The notes below the pieces were generated by a model. It was not told the origin of the DNA, searched no databases, and saw only the letters and a list, made by a program, of their open reading frames with translations. A DNA stretch of 64,000 bases from positions 62,001-126,000 of the forward strand of contig JARBJD010000073.1 in NCBI GenBank assembly GCA_033064195.1, given 5' to 3'. The translations under genes and the position numbers were made by a program. Every line of letters starts with the position of its first letter. Position 1 is the first letter of the stretch. Positions 42,270-52,017 of the stretch are shown here, one piece after another. This DNA comes from Blattamonas nauphoetae (Eukaryota; Preaxostyla; Oxymonadida).

Positions 42270-44465
42270 GGATACTGACGAGAAAAAGAGGATACCTTCG
42301 GAAGAGATCATCGACTGATTTCAACTATTTTGTATTAAGGGGATCAAATCAATCGATCACTCAAAATCAATCACCAAAATAAATACTGAAGTGCGATCCA
42401 GGTTGCATTATCTCGTCACTGTCCCGTTCACCTCTCTAAATCCGTAGTGAAAGAGTATGAAACTTCGATTGACGATCAGCTCTCATTGAGCAAAAAGTGA
42501 CGTAGACGTCGATGTTGGCATCAACATTCGATGTATCACTATCTCCTGTCGGCAGAAACACTCAAACTTTCGCGCAATTCGTCGTCATATGCTCTGAATC
42601 AGAGATCTGCAGTGTTTACGGGAGCATTCCATTTCAAGCCGTTTTTCATTCAATAATCTGGCTGCAAGACCGTTAAGAGTTCGTGGAGAGGAGTCAGAGT
42701 GGATGAAAGTGTCTGAAAACCATCCCAGGGCGGTTTTCTTGGATGGTGTCGTTGTTCATTTCTGGTCTCCTGCAACAAATAACCAAAAGATGGAGGACGA
42801 AAAAGATGTAAAATTGCAAATAATGACAAACCAATCCACAAACATAATCCGGTCAGCATTTGCCACAGTCCTGGCCACGTGTTTTGGTGAGCGAGCTCAC
42901 CAGCGGCGAATAGTCGCAAAATTGCACCCAAACTTGAGGCCCATCGTCCGCGGCCGTTGCACTCCTTGAAACACGCCCCATCGGAAGTACTTCACTTGCA
43001 GCAGCATCTCTTCCAGCGAGTCCATCAAGCCCTCCGACCACAGCATTCCAACCATCTCCTTCCACCGCGTTGACACCTCTTTCGTCGTCCGAACCGCCAG
43101 ATCCGCCGTTTGCCCAAGTTTCATGAACAGCTTGTCGTTCATATACACCGTTACACGCTCCGAAAGAACACTCCCCACAACCACCCCAACTCGCAGCGAC
43201 AACACCAATCCCAGTGTTCCCTCATGCAAAGTCCCGATGTTCACCAGGCTGTGAAGAAGCGACGAGAAGCCTGCCAGCTCTCCCGCCTCGTCGGTCACCA
43301 TTCTCCACAAACTCACAATCCGACGCAGATACGGCTCTGCTCGTTCAAGCACCGTCCCAAAGAACACTTCCCTGAATTCCGCGTCCGATTCAGCGTCGAA
43401 TCCCGGCGGCTGGGCGTAATACTGTCGCCGCAGATGATTGTGACAGAGCCGTCGCAACACTTTCAACAATCCTGTGTGGACCTGTTCGTGTCCAATCACA
43501 GGCAACGACCGAAGTCCGTCAGACTGGAGAAAGGGGGCGAGGGGCTGGCACTTCACAATGAGCAGCTTGGTCGGCAATTCGGTGTGACGAAGAAGTTTGT
43601 TGAAAAGCGTCAGTCCCGCAACCACAACAGACTCGTATCGCGACATCGTCAACACATTCAGCGCATCCACGAACCCTTGGAACGGTCTGTCGGGCGATGG
43701 CACCAGGTTCGTCAACACGTCGTCACTTCGGAGGTTGAACTGGTCATACGGCTGCAGATACATCACAAACGACACCGCATTCTGCTCCAGACACGTGTCC
43801 AGAACAAGATCATCTGAAATCACTTTCACAAGCGATTTGAATATAAGCGACAGGCGCTTCAGCTTCGGCCGAGTTGTGATGTCGAACGACGTGAAGTCTT
43901 TGTATTCTGCCCCAACTCGCGACGACTGCGTGATAACATTCGACGTCGTGGAGGACGACACACGTGAACGAGTCACTCTTGTTGTCATTCCACCAACAGA
44001 GAAGATCAGACCACAATCACTCGTCCAAACCACCCTTCCACTCTCAAACTCGTCATTTCCGAGCAAACAGCAACGATAATAATAGACTGATTGATATCTG
44101 AGAAGAATTCAAAATTAGCCCTTGATCTTGAACACATGCCCAACACAACTCCACATTCGCTGCGAGATCAGTTCCGATTTGTCGTCCACGAACTTCTCGT
44201 ACCACGTGAAGTACTCGTCCCCGAACCCTCCCATCTCCCACATCACAATCGCAAAGTACCGCAGCACCTCGTGCTTGCTCTCCCCCAGACGCACACACAG
44301 CGCGTGAGCTGGTCGGAACTGCGCGTGTCCTTTCGCACGCTGCTCGTCAAACGACGGAATCTGTCTGTCCCACCGAAGCGGGCACACCTTCGTCCAGTTC
44401 TCCTGCTGCTTCAGAAGCGGCATCACGTCGTTCAGCGCGGTCGGGCTAAGGCGGCCTTCCTCTGC
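42270..44465 (-). repeat. Arm 1 of an inverted duplication (partner 54565-57100)
   Basis: This segment holds the last about 110 codons of the 1404-codon gene, the 363-codon divergent HF gene and about 600 bp of 3' flank. The same content in the same order lies on the opposite strand at 54565-57100. The 363-residue protein is identical in both copies, while flanks have drifted. Arm 2 also contains the 381-bp foldback insertion. Confidence 0.85.
42897..43988 (-). CDS. Divergent HF-like protein, copy 1
   Basis: The start at 43988 (MTTRVTRSRVSSS) is shared with the second copy; the frame also opens further upstream. 363 residues. It keeps the HF block order with low identity: LSLIFKSLVKVISDDLVLD for FLSLVSMVRDGYKFD, FQGFVDALNVLTMSRYESVV, LRSLPVIGHEQVHTGLLKVL for LRDLSVIDDQNIL, FREVFFGTVLERAEPYLRRIVS for IRDVVLHEVLIPMEPSLVQIS, TLHEGTLGLVLSLRVGVVVGSVLS for FHQPTLDFICSSHIPMVFQSLLS, and MLWSEGLMDSLEEMLLQ at the end. 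It ends TGG-TGA. It lies about 125 bp downstream of the large gene on the same strand. Function unknown. Confidence 0.75.
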   Translation of the reverse strand: MTTRVTRSRVSSSTTSNVITQSSRVGAEYKDFTSFDITTRPKLKRLSLIFKSLVKVISDDLVLDTCLEQNAVSFVMYLQPYDQFNLRSDDVLTNLVPSPDRPFQGFVDALNVLTMSRYESVVVAGLTLFNKLLRHTELPTKLLIVKCQPLAPFLQSDGLRSLPVIGHEQVHTGLLKVLRRLCHNHLRRQYYAQPPGFDAESDAEFREVFFGTVLERAEPYLRRIVSLWRMVTDEAGELAGFSSLLHSLVNIGTLHEGTLGLVLSLRVGVVVGSVLSERVTVYMNDKLFMKLGQTADLAVRTTKEVSTRWKEMVGMLWSEGLMDSLEEMLLQVKYFRWGVFQGVQRPRTMGLKFGCNFATIRRW

Positions 44466-47400
44466 CTGCTTCTCCAATCTCGCAAACAGCTCGTCGTCGG
44501 CAGAAAACAGAATGAACAGCAGAAGCACGACCAGACTGTCCATCTTCCGTCGCGCTCCCACCCACTCCAGCAGCGCTGTGCGCAGAGTCACGTGGTTCTC
44601 CGAGTTCTCTGATTTCGCAATCGTCTCGCTCATCTCAACCAGCATCGTCCGAACAATAAACATTCCGTAGCGTTCCCCGTCGAAGTGATCCACAATTCGG
44701 AAGAAGTCTGTTCGGTCTGCCTCTTCGCATTTCCCCAGCACCTTCACTGATACCTCCGCCAACTTCTTCCTGTCCACCACGTGCGACACTGGCTCCAAAA
44801 GCAGTGTCACGATCTTCGACGTCAGTCGGCGACTCCCATCCTCCAGCTGACCCCCAAAACTGTCCAGGCAGTCGTCCAGCGACGACAGCAGCTTCTTCTG
44901 ACGAATCGCTGGCGTCTTGTCCAGAAGTGTCAGGAACGCGGAGAGCAGCGCGTCTCGCACAGTTCGCTCGCTCTCCACAAACACTCCCTCCTTCTCCTCT
45001 TTCAGCTTCAAGCGAAGATCGCTCGCTTTCAAACTCGAAAAGTCAATCACAGTTTTGAACAGCTCGTCCTCGTCCGACGTCGACGCCACTCTCTCCAACA
45101 GAGCCCACGTCCCAGCGAACGACACGTAAAGTTCTCGAAGCGCCGAAATAAGCGTCCGAAGAGCATCGCGAGGCAGCGTCTTCTCGCTCAGCGCCATCAT
45201 CGCGGAGAACACCGCGTCGGAGGGCGGCAGAATGCAGAACAGGCGGATCTGGCCCTTGATCTCCCCAGGCGTTGTCGAGCGCAGACCAACAATCGTTGAA
45301 ATCGCTTGCTCGCTCGGCATCGAGGCAATCGTCGAGCGGAACAGGTCAACCGCGATCTTCCCAACTGCCTCGTCTGTCAGCAGCGACGAAATCACGTCCT
45401 GTCCGCGCACGTCGTCCATTCGGCTCAGAAGCGTCACTCCACGATGCACAATCTTCTCCCTCTCGTCCACCGACACCATCTTCCAGAACCAGTCCGCGTT
45501 CACACACGCCAGCTTGCTCAGCCTCTTCTCCATCCCAACCGCCAGCGACAGCCCTTCCGTCTTCTCCTCCCGCAGAACTCGCAACAGCTCTTCTCGATAC
45601 AACTCCTGCTGCTTCGCCGATCCTTCCACGAACCGCCCCACAACCCCCACCAGCACACCCTCATTCTCGTTCTCCTTTCGGTCGAAGTCGTCGTGCTCCA
45701 TTCGACGCAGCGACGGCGTCAGCAGGTCCTGTCGGCTCTTCTGCAGAAACAGAGCTACTTTCGCTTGTGACGCAATTGATGGGCGGGTGGATAGCTGCGA
45801 AGGGAGGATTGAGCGAAGGAATGTTACGCCGTCTGCAAACACGACCAGCCGATCCTCGCTCATCGTCGCCTTTCCTGTTTCCTCAAACTCCTTCTTCATC
45901 TCCAACAGCTTCGCCCGACTCTCCTTCCTTCCCTTCCCAACCAGCCTTCCTTCGCACAGCACTGAGAACAGCTGCCAATACACCCACCGCTTGCGTGTGT
46001 TCTTCATCAGCGAGAGTACAAACATATTCAGTGCTGGCGTCTGTACCCACTCCTTCGCAAACGAGAGACCATCAGCGAGTATGTCAGCGTTCCCATCTTC
46101 AATCATCTTTGGCGCTCGCTTTGTCATCGCTGCCAAACCCGTCTCTGTCTCTTCAATCGACTGGAATCGATATTGAAAGTCGGCTGTTGGACGGTATTTC
46201 TTCGCGTCCTGCTCTTCCAGCCACGCCTGCGTCTCCAACTCCCACTTTCGATTCATCCGCCCAAACAGGAACAGACTCTGCTTGATCACGTTGTGGGTCA
46301 GGTCGGAGGTGTTCACAAGTTGGATCCATTCTTCGAAGAGTGCCCGGACTTTGGCAAGGAATGTGGTTTCTGTTCCTTTCTTCAGTTTCCGTCCTTGCCA
46401 ATTGAACATGATCTGAGACAGCGCATTCGTTCTCACCTCTTCCGCGTCGTTCTTCATCTCAATCAGCGCCGAAATAAGCGCCTCGGACGGCTTTCTGTGG
46501 ACCTCTGCATAATGCCCGAACATTCCCCCAACACACTCGCGCTCGTTCATGTTGGGAAGATGGCGAGCTCGGCCAACAAACACTATAAACTCGTCCCAAG
46601 GCAGGCAGCCCACCACTCGTAAGTTGAGAATGGAGAAGGGGAGATTGCTGGCGGTTGTGAATGGTGTTGTGTCTTTCTCTGTCTTGAAGTCTTCAGGTTT
46701 CTTCTGTCCTGTTTTGATGAGATGCTGCTGTTCCTTCGCATGGAGATACGCTCGTGTTTCGATCGTTCGTCGCTCTGGCGGCAGATAGCACAGAACTGAC
46801 TCTTTCAAGATTCCGTTTCCATCTGCAAACACTTCTGTTGGCTGGTCCACAATCCATTCCACGTCGGTGGCCTTCATCTTTCGCATGTCCAGGTCGACGT
46901 AGTGATCCATTTGTCCCTTCTCCTTCGTCAGCATCGCCAGAAATCGAAAGACAGCCTCTTTCTCCACCAAATGGCCACATCCTCCGAGTTTGTGTGAGAA
47001 GGAGTGGAGTCTGCGGACGATGGTGTTGTATTCATGAAGGTATGTGTTTCCATTTTTCTTCAATTCCTCTTCGAAACGGAGAGTTCGCTCGACATAAGCA
47101 GTGATCGTGTCCATTCCTCCAGTCGCCCAGAATTCGCGCGAATAATCATCGTCCAACTCGAATGTGATTCCGAACTGTGACAGTGACAGCACAACACCCT
47201 TCACTCGCTCCTTCTGCTTCTCTCCAAATCCTTTCGTGTATCCAGCTGCCTTCAGAAATGCATGAACTGCAAGTGAATACTCCTCACGTTGGTCCTCGGT
47301 CCCCAACGTCCCTTTCCTTCGGCCGTGTGTGCCCCGCGTGCGGCGACGGCGACGACCTCCCCCGCGTGATCTGCCGCGTGAGCCACGCCCGCGTGAAGTT

Positions 47401-48329
47401 GGATCACGTTGGGAGAAGCGCGTGGCCTTCTTGTTTTTCTTGGCTTCGAAAGAACGGCGATGGACGGTTTCGATGGGGTATTCGAGGGAAGACATGTTCC
47501 AAAGGCCGTCGTTCTTGTTTTGGAGCAGTTTTTCGCTCCATAGTTCGAGAAGACGCATCGACACCAGCGGGTTCACGTGGGACAGTAACCACCAATCTTT
47601 GGTCTTCGCTTTCTCCCAAAACAGCTCACAATGCGAGAGAATCACCGATTCCGAGCAGAAACATAAAATACGCATGTTTCGAGCAATCGACGGGTTGTTC
47701 CATTCGGAGATGATTTTGTCGGCTAAGCACTGATATTGTGCATCTTCTTGTTTTGCTGCATTACCCCGTCTCCGTTTCCGCTCCCAAAGAAGCACCGAAA
47801 TCTGTTCTTTTGGAGGGAGGGAAGTGATTATTGGGATCAGTGAGTTCGATTTTTCTGATTGCCCTTTTCTCTCGTTCAAGGAGAAAAGAGATCCAATCAT
47901 CCGTTGTGCTTGCCCTCGGATTGTTTTGGAGTTGTCTGAGAGGCATTTCGCAATGTAGGATAGATCATTCGACCCGTGACAGCCTTTCAGCGCCAAGAAA
48001 CGCTCGTTGAAATTGTCGCTTTTCTTCATTTCCGCAATAATACTTTGAAGTGTTCCACGAGATCCTTCGTTTTCGAGTGTGATCGTGACTCCGTTGATAC
48101 ATTTGCGCATTGGGTTTTGATCGGGGGTTGATGAACACAGTGAATTACATGCAATCAACGCTTTCACTCGGTTTTGATGATTTGTTTGTTCAAGATGTTC
48201 CATGAATTCGGATTTTGTTGAGGTCTTCTTCACCACAATCTGAACACGAGGGGCAAAGAGGGAGTTCGCAAAATCAGCAAGTTGTCCTTTATCATCATCC
48301 GTTAACGGCAACGATTGAGAGGGAATCAT
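44115..48329 (-). CDS. Large 1404-residue helical-repeat protein with an Arg/Gly-rich block
   Basis: A single open frame of 1404 codons without visible introns, unusual beside its intron-bearing neighbours. Helices of HEAT-like character run along the whole length (for example DALRTLISALRELYVSFAGTWALLERV). Near residues 310-345 is a basic block of RGRGSRGRSRGGGRRRRR type, which in other proteins binds RNA or is methylated (known of such blocks, not shown here). The C-terminus is ELISQRMWSCVGHVFKIKG. No catalytic motif, signal peptide or membrane segment is recognised. I do not know the family. Its last 110 codons are also present at 54571-54903. Start at 48329: MIPSQSLPLTDDDKGQLADF. Confidence 0.7.
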   Translation of the reverse strand: MIPSQSLPLTDDDKGQLADFANSLFAPRVQIVVKKTSTKSEFMEHLEQTNHQNRVKALIACNSLCSSTPDQNPMRKCINGVTITLENEGSRGTLQSIIAEMKKSDNFNERFLALKGCHGSNDLSYIAKCLSDNSKTIRGQAQRMIGSLFSLNERKGQSEKSNSLIPIITSLPPKEQISVLLWERKRRRGNAAKQEDAQYQCLADKIISEWNNPSIARNMRILCFCSESVILSHCELFWEKAKTKDWWLLSHVNPLVSMRLLELWSEKLLQNKNDGLWNMSSLEYPIETVHRRSFEAKKNKKATRFSQRDPTSRGRGSRGRSRGGGRRRRRTRGTHGRRKGTLGTEDQREEYSLAVHAFLKAAGYTKGFGEKQKERVKGVVLSLSQFGITFELDDDYSREFWATGGMDTITAYVERTLRFEEELKKNGNTYLHEYNTIVRRLHSFSHKLGGCGHLVEKEAVFRFLAMLTKEKGQMDHYVDLDMRKMKATDVEWIVDQPTEVFADGNGILKESVLCYLPPERRTIETRAYLHAKEQQHLIKTGQKKPEDFKTEKDTTPFTTASNLPFSILNLRVVGCLPWDEFIVFVGRARHLPNMNERECVGGMFGHYAEVHRKPSEALISALIEMKNDAEEVRTNALSQIMFNWQGRKLKKGTETTFLAKVRALFEEWIQLVNTSDLTHNVIKQSLFLFGRMNRKWELETQAWLEEQDAKKYRPTADFQYRFQSIEETETGLAAMTKRAPKMIEDGNADILADGLSFAKEWVQTPALNMFVLSLMKNTRKRWVYWQLFSVLCEGRLVGKGRKESRAKLLEMKKEFEETGKATMSEDRLVVFADGVTFLRSILPSQLSTRPSIASQAKVALFLQKSRQDLLTPSLRRMEHDDFDRKENENEGVLVGVVGRFVEGSAKQQELYREELLRVLREEKTEGLSLAVGMEKRLSKLACVNADWFWKMVSVDEREKIVHRGVTLLSRMDDVRGQDVISSLLTDEAVGKIAVDLFRSTIASMPSEQAISTIVGLRSTTPGEIKGQIRLFCILPPSDAVFSAMMALSEKTLPRDALRTLISALRELYVSFAGTWALLERVASTSDEDELFKTVIDFSSLKASDLRLKLKEEKEGVFVESERTVRDALLSAFLTLLDKTPAIRQKKLLSSLDDCLDSFGGQLEDGSRRLTSKIVTLLLEPVSHVVDRKKLAEVSVKVLGKCEEADRTDFFRIVDHFDGERYGMFIVRTMLVEMSETIAKSENSENHVTLRTALLEWVGARRKMDSLVVLLLFILFSADDELFARLEKQAEEGRLSPTALNDVMPLLKQQENWTKVCPLRWDRQIPSFDEQRAKGHAQFRPAHALCVRLGESKHEVLRYFAIVMWEMGGFGDEYFTWYEKFVDDKSELISQRMWSCVGHVFKIKG

Positions 48330-48681
48330 ATCCTATAAATACTAAAGAACGAAAAAGGAACACACAATGTGACTTGAAGTGATTAGTGACAATCGTTGTT
48401 GATCAAGCCCAGAATGAAAGAAGAGTTGGATGTCAACAGTTTTACAGAGTTATATTCCACAGAATGCATCAAACTTCATTAAATGATTGTCAAAAATCCG
48501 GATTCTTCAGACAATGAATCTATCGAGCGCGATCTTGCCTGAATTCAATGGAAGATTCTTTCTCATCTTTTCTCTTTCGTGATTCACAATTGTTCTTTAA
48601 TGATTTCATGAAATTCATGGTTCTTCAACATAGTGTTTTGTTTCGCAATACGATGGGTTCCAAATTGCTCAGATTTCAGGG

Positions 48682-49794
48682 TTGATCTTGATTGGACCAT
48701 CACAGTATTTTTTCTGTTCGGGATACATTGGAACGAAGACAAGACATATCGATGACATCCTCAGATGGTATCAATCTTTGTTTCCTCATTTTCAAAATAT
48801 TACTAAAGAATACTCTCCATTTCTGAAGTGGAGTCCGACTGAACGACGCACAGCTGATTCTGTTGCTCCACCCTTCGCCTCTCTTGTTTCGATGGTCAGA
48901 GATGGCTTCCAATTTGATGTGACGCTTCTCCGCAAAACATCAACGCTTTTCTCTTCGATTCGTCAGTTATTCAAGAAATCAGATGTCATCGACGATGTTA
49001 TGAAAGCCAATGGACAAGGCTCTCCAAATCCCGCTGCAGTGTTTGTGGATTCGATCACAATATTTTTATTGTCGTCGTATTCATCGATTGTCGAGGATAC
49101 TCTGTCATTCACTCGCGATTCTCTCTATTGGTGTTCACCATCTAACCGACTGACCGTTATCTCCTCCAAACTCTTCCACAGAATCCTTTCCACCCCTCAC
49201 TTGCGTGATCTTTCTGTGATTGGGGATCAGGACATCCTAAAGGTCATTCTGGCGATTTTCAGATCGAGCGTCTGGATCTCCTCACCAGACACTCTTCACT
49301 CCCTCTCCGCCACTCTCCGCGCAGACCCTGATTCAATCCGAGATTTGGTGCTGCATGAAGTTTTCACCCCAATCGAACCATCTCTCGTCCAGATCAGTCG
49401 CAATCATCACATTTTGTCGTGGATGGATGCATGTCAGACAACATTGGATATTCTGGTCGATATCTTTGACGCGAGTGTATTCCACCAACCAACACTGGAT
49501 TTCATTTGTTCTTCTCGCATCCCAATGGTCTTCCAATCACTTCTCTCAAAAGTGGAAAATGATTGCACCAACTCCTTCATCATCTCGTTGATGTACGAAA
49601 ATATCAACGAATGGAACTGGTCTGGACCCGAAATTGTGGGCAGAGGGAGAATATTGCTGCAGACACTGGAACAGGAAGGGTTTCACGAAACCCTCGAACA
49701 AACACTGCTTCACGACAAATCATCTGCAGATGGTCATAATGCGAAGATGTACACCTTCATGATTATGAACGATTTGGGAATGAACGGCCGTTAA
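48682..49794 (+). CDS. HF family protein
   Basis: 370 codons, ending TAA. The N-terminal 45 residues (MILIGPSQYFFCSGY ...) are not shared and may be non-coding or another exon. The core runs from KEYSPFLKWSPTERRTADS through SLVSMVRDGFQFDVTLLRK, PNPAAVFVDSITIFLLS, LRDLSVIGDQDIL, IRDLVLHEVFTPIEPSLVQISRN, FHQPTLDFICSSRIPMVFQSLLSKVE and GRILLQTLEQEGFHETLEQT. An LRR gene starts about 70 bp downstream, the same arrangement as at 3.8-6.5 kb. Confidence 0.8.
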   Translation: MILIGPSQYFFCSGYIGTKTRHIDDILRWYQSLFPHFQNITKEYSPFLKWSPTERRTADSVAPPFASLVSMVRDGFQFDVTLLRKTSTLFSSIRQLFKKSDVIDDVMKANGQGSPNPAAVFVDSITIFLLSSYSSIVEDTLSFTRDSLYWCSPSNRLTVISSKLFHRILSTPHLRDLSVIGDQDILKVILAIFRSSVWISSPDTLHSLSATLRADPDSIRDLVLHEVFTPIEPSLVQISRNHHILSWMDACQTTLDILVDIFDASVFHQPTLDFICSSRIPMVFQSLLSKVENDCTNSFIISLMYENINEWNWSGPEIVGRGRILLQTLEQEGFHETLEQTLLHDKSSADGHNAKMYTFMIMNDLGMNGR

Positions 49795-49862
49795 CCTTAT
49801 TAGATGACGTGTGAGACGAAAGAAAACTATCGCCCAAATCCAACACTTCCCTTGATGTTCAG

Positions 49863-51702
49863 ATGACAATTAGTCTGTTTCTCGTGTTCTCCCCTTCTCT
49901 TCATTTAGGATTTGTCGTTCAACAAGATCAGCACCATCGAACACTCTGTTTTCTCAACCCTTCTCGAACTGCGCTTGACCCGCAATCAACTCCGCTCATT
50001 TCCACACAACATCAACATCCTCTTTCCTGTTCTTCATTCCCTTTCACTCACTCCAAATCGGTTTGTTATTCGAATTGTGATGGTTTTCAGAATCAAGAAA
50101 TGTGCGCTCCTTGACCATTCCACTCTGACAGTGCTGGATCTGAGCCGAAACAACATTTCGTCGATCGACAAGCCTCTTGTTGTCCCGACGCTGACATCTC
50201 TTTCGCTGGCACTGAACAGGCTGACGTCGTTCGTTCTGCCGAATGGCTCGCAGCTGCCCTGCCTCCAAATATTGGACCTCCGAATGAACTATTTGGAGAC
50301 ACTGAACGAACAAGTGTGTTTCTCTCCTTTTCACACTTTTCAGGCATTTGAATCACTTCCGACGATCAAATCACTTTATCTGACATCGAACGAACTGGAG
50401 TCTCTCCCCGACAGACTCGGTGACATTCTGCCGAACCTTTCGACGGTGTGGGTTGGATCGAACCGATTGAAGACGCTTCCGAGTTCGTATAGTGACTTGA
50501 TAGTGTGTTCTTTTTCGTTGTTCTTGTTTTCAGAATCCAATTGACATTTTCGGTGGGACGAACGAACTTGTGAGTTGCCCAGCTTTTTTGATGAGGTCGA
50601 CGGGGGACCTTCGCGTGGACATCCCAAACAATCGTCTTCGGACGCTTCCTCGGCTGAGTTGTGATGTTGTTGTTTTCTCTGCGGATTCGAGCCGGATCTC
50701 TGAAATTGGGGAAGGTGTGGAACGTCTTGTTTGTGATTATAGTTCAGATGTGTTTGCATGGCCGTCTCGAATGAAAAGGGTATCGCTGAAAGACAACCTG
50801 ATTTCGTCGCTTCCGAAAACGCTGGTCACACTCCCCCTGACGTGCATCTTGCTTGCAGACAATTTGCTGACCGATCTCCTAGATGGATTGTTTACGCTTC
50901 CAATCTTGCAGACGTTGGATGTTTCGTTCAACTCGCTCGCGATCATTCCGCCCTCGATCTCTCAACTGACATCGCTTGTGAAAGTGAATTTTGGATTCAA
51001 ACAAATCAACGCTGTTCCAAATGAGCTGTTTCATATCCCCACTCTGACACACCTGATCCTGTCACACAACAAATTGACGTCGCTCCCAACTGATCCGGCG
51101 ATGTCCCCAAAAGTTGAGTTGTCTCTTGGATTCGTGGATCCACTGAGCAATTCGATGATATATAAGAAAACCGGGACAGGGGCGCATCCTGGAGCGGTTC
51201 TCTGTCGTCTGGAGCGTCTGTTGTTTGCGTCGATCCTTCTGACCTCTGTGCCCCCGCTTGTGTCACGATTTCGGACTTTCCACACACTTTCGCTGGCTGC
51301 GAACGGGATTTCTGAGCTTCTGCGAGATTTCTTCCGCTCACTGCCAAACTTGAGTCGTCTGGACTTATCGTTCACCGGACTCACCCATCCGCAAGAATCG
51401 ACTGGTTCGGGAACACGAAACGGATCTCGCTGGATGTGTCGTTCAACAACTTGACGTCGCTGCCGCACTTTCTTGTTGATTCGAACAGTTTGCTGCACCA
51501 ATCGCAGTTGCTGTCTCTCTGCCAGCGATTCTTCGGAACATGCACTCCACACACCCCAGCCACACCGACACTGACGTCTCCCGTCACACTGCTGCTGGAC
51601 TGGTCTGGGAGTCGTCAGTATGAGTTCAGGCGACAAATGGAGACGCCGAGGTGCCAGTTTGGGCTTCTGAACGTGTGGCTAAACTTCCTCCCATTCGACT
51701 GA
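49863..51702 (+). CDS. Leucine-rich repeat protein with tiny introns
   Basis: Four small introns can be placed: 49884-49908 (25 nt), 50061-50090 (30), 50314-50343 (30) and 50503-50533 (31). Splicing gives a continuous run of LRRs: DLSFNKISTIEHSVF, LTVLDLSRNNISSIDK, LTSLSLALNRLTSFVLP, LQILDLRMNYLETLNEQ, IKSLYLTSNELESLPDRL, LSTVWVGSNRLKTLPSS, LPILQTLDVSFNSLAIIPPSI and LTHLILSHNKLTSLPT. Near 51405 one base is missing relative to the 5.9-kb paralogue; beyond it the reading resumes as LDVSFNNLTSLPHFLVDSNS up to 51702. The acidic tail of the other LRR gene is absent. The shift may mean decay or an assembly error. The likely role is protein binding, without visible membrane or secretion signals. Confidence 0.7.
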
Positions 51703-52017
51703 TTGGACTGACCGCTTCAGACCACTTTCCACGCAAAGTGGCTCGAAACGTCAACAACGCCTGACAGTGTCCTGAACGACGAAGGAATTTCTGGCTAATC
51801 TGATCCTCATTATTCATTGATATCATCTCACTCTTGTCTACGTGATGAATGGTCTTGTTTATCCACATCATCAGTACAACCGATGAGGATTTCTACTGGT
51901 CCCAAGATCGGCCCTTCTTTGTGATTTGATTGGGATCAGATATCGAAAACACTGAATTGAAAACCATGGCCTTCTCAGACGGTATCCCCTTCGTCTCCTC
52001 ATCGTCATTGTCATCTG

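Noticed and set aside
43110-46285. Long plus-strand frames opposite the 1404-codon and 363-codon genes
   Set aside because: They are low-complexity mirrors (Arg/His/Gln- or Ser-rich) of strong minus-strand coding sequence, and the inverted duplicate shows conservation in the minus-strand reading frame.
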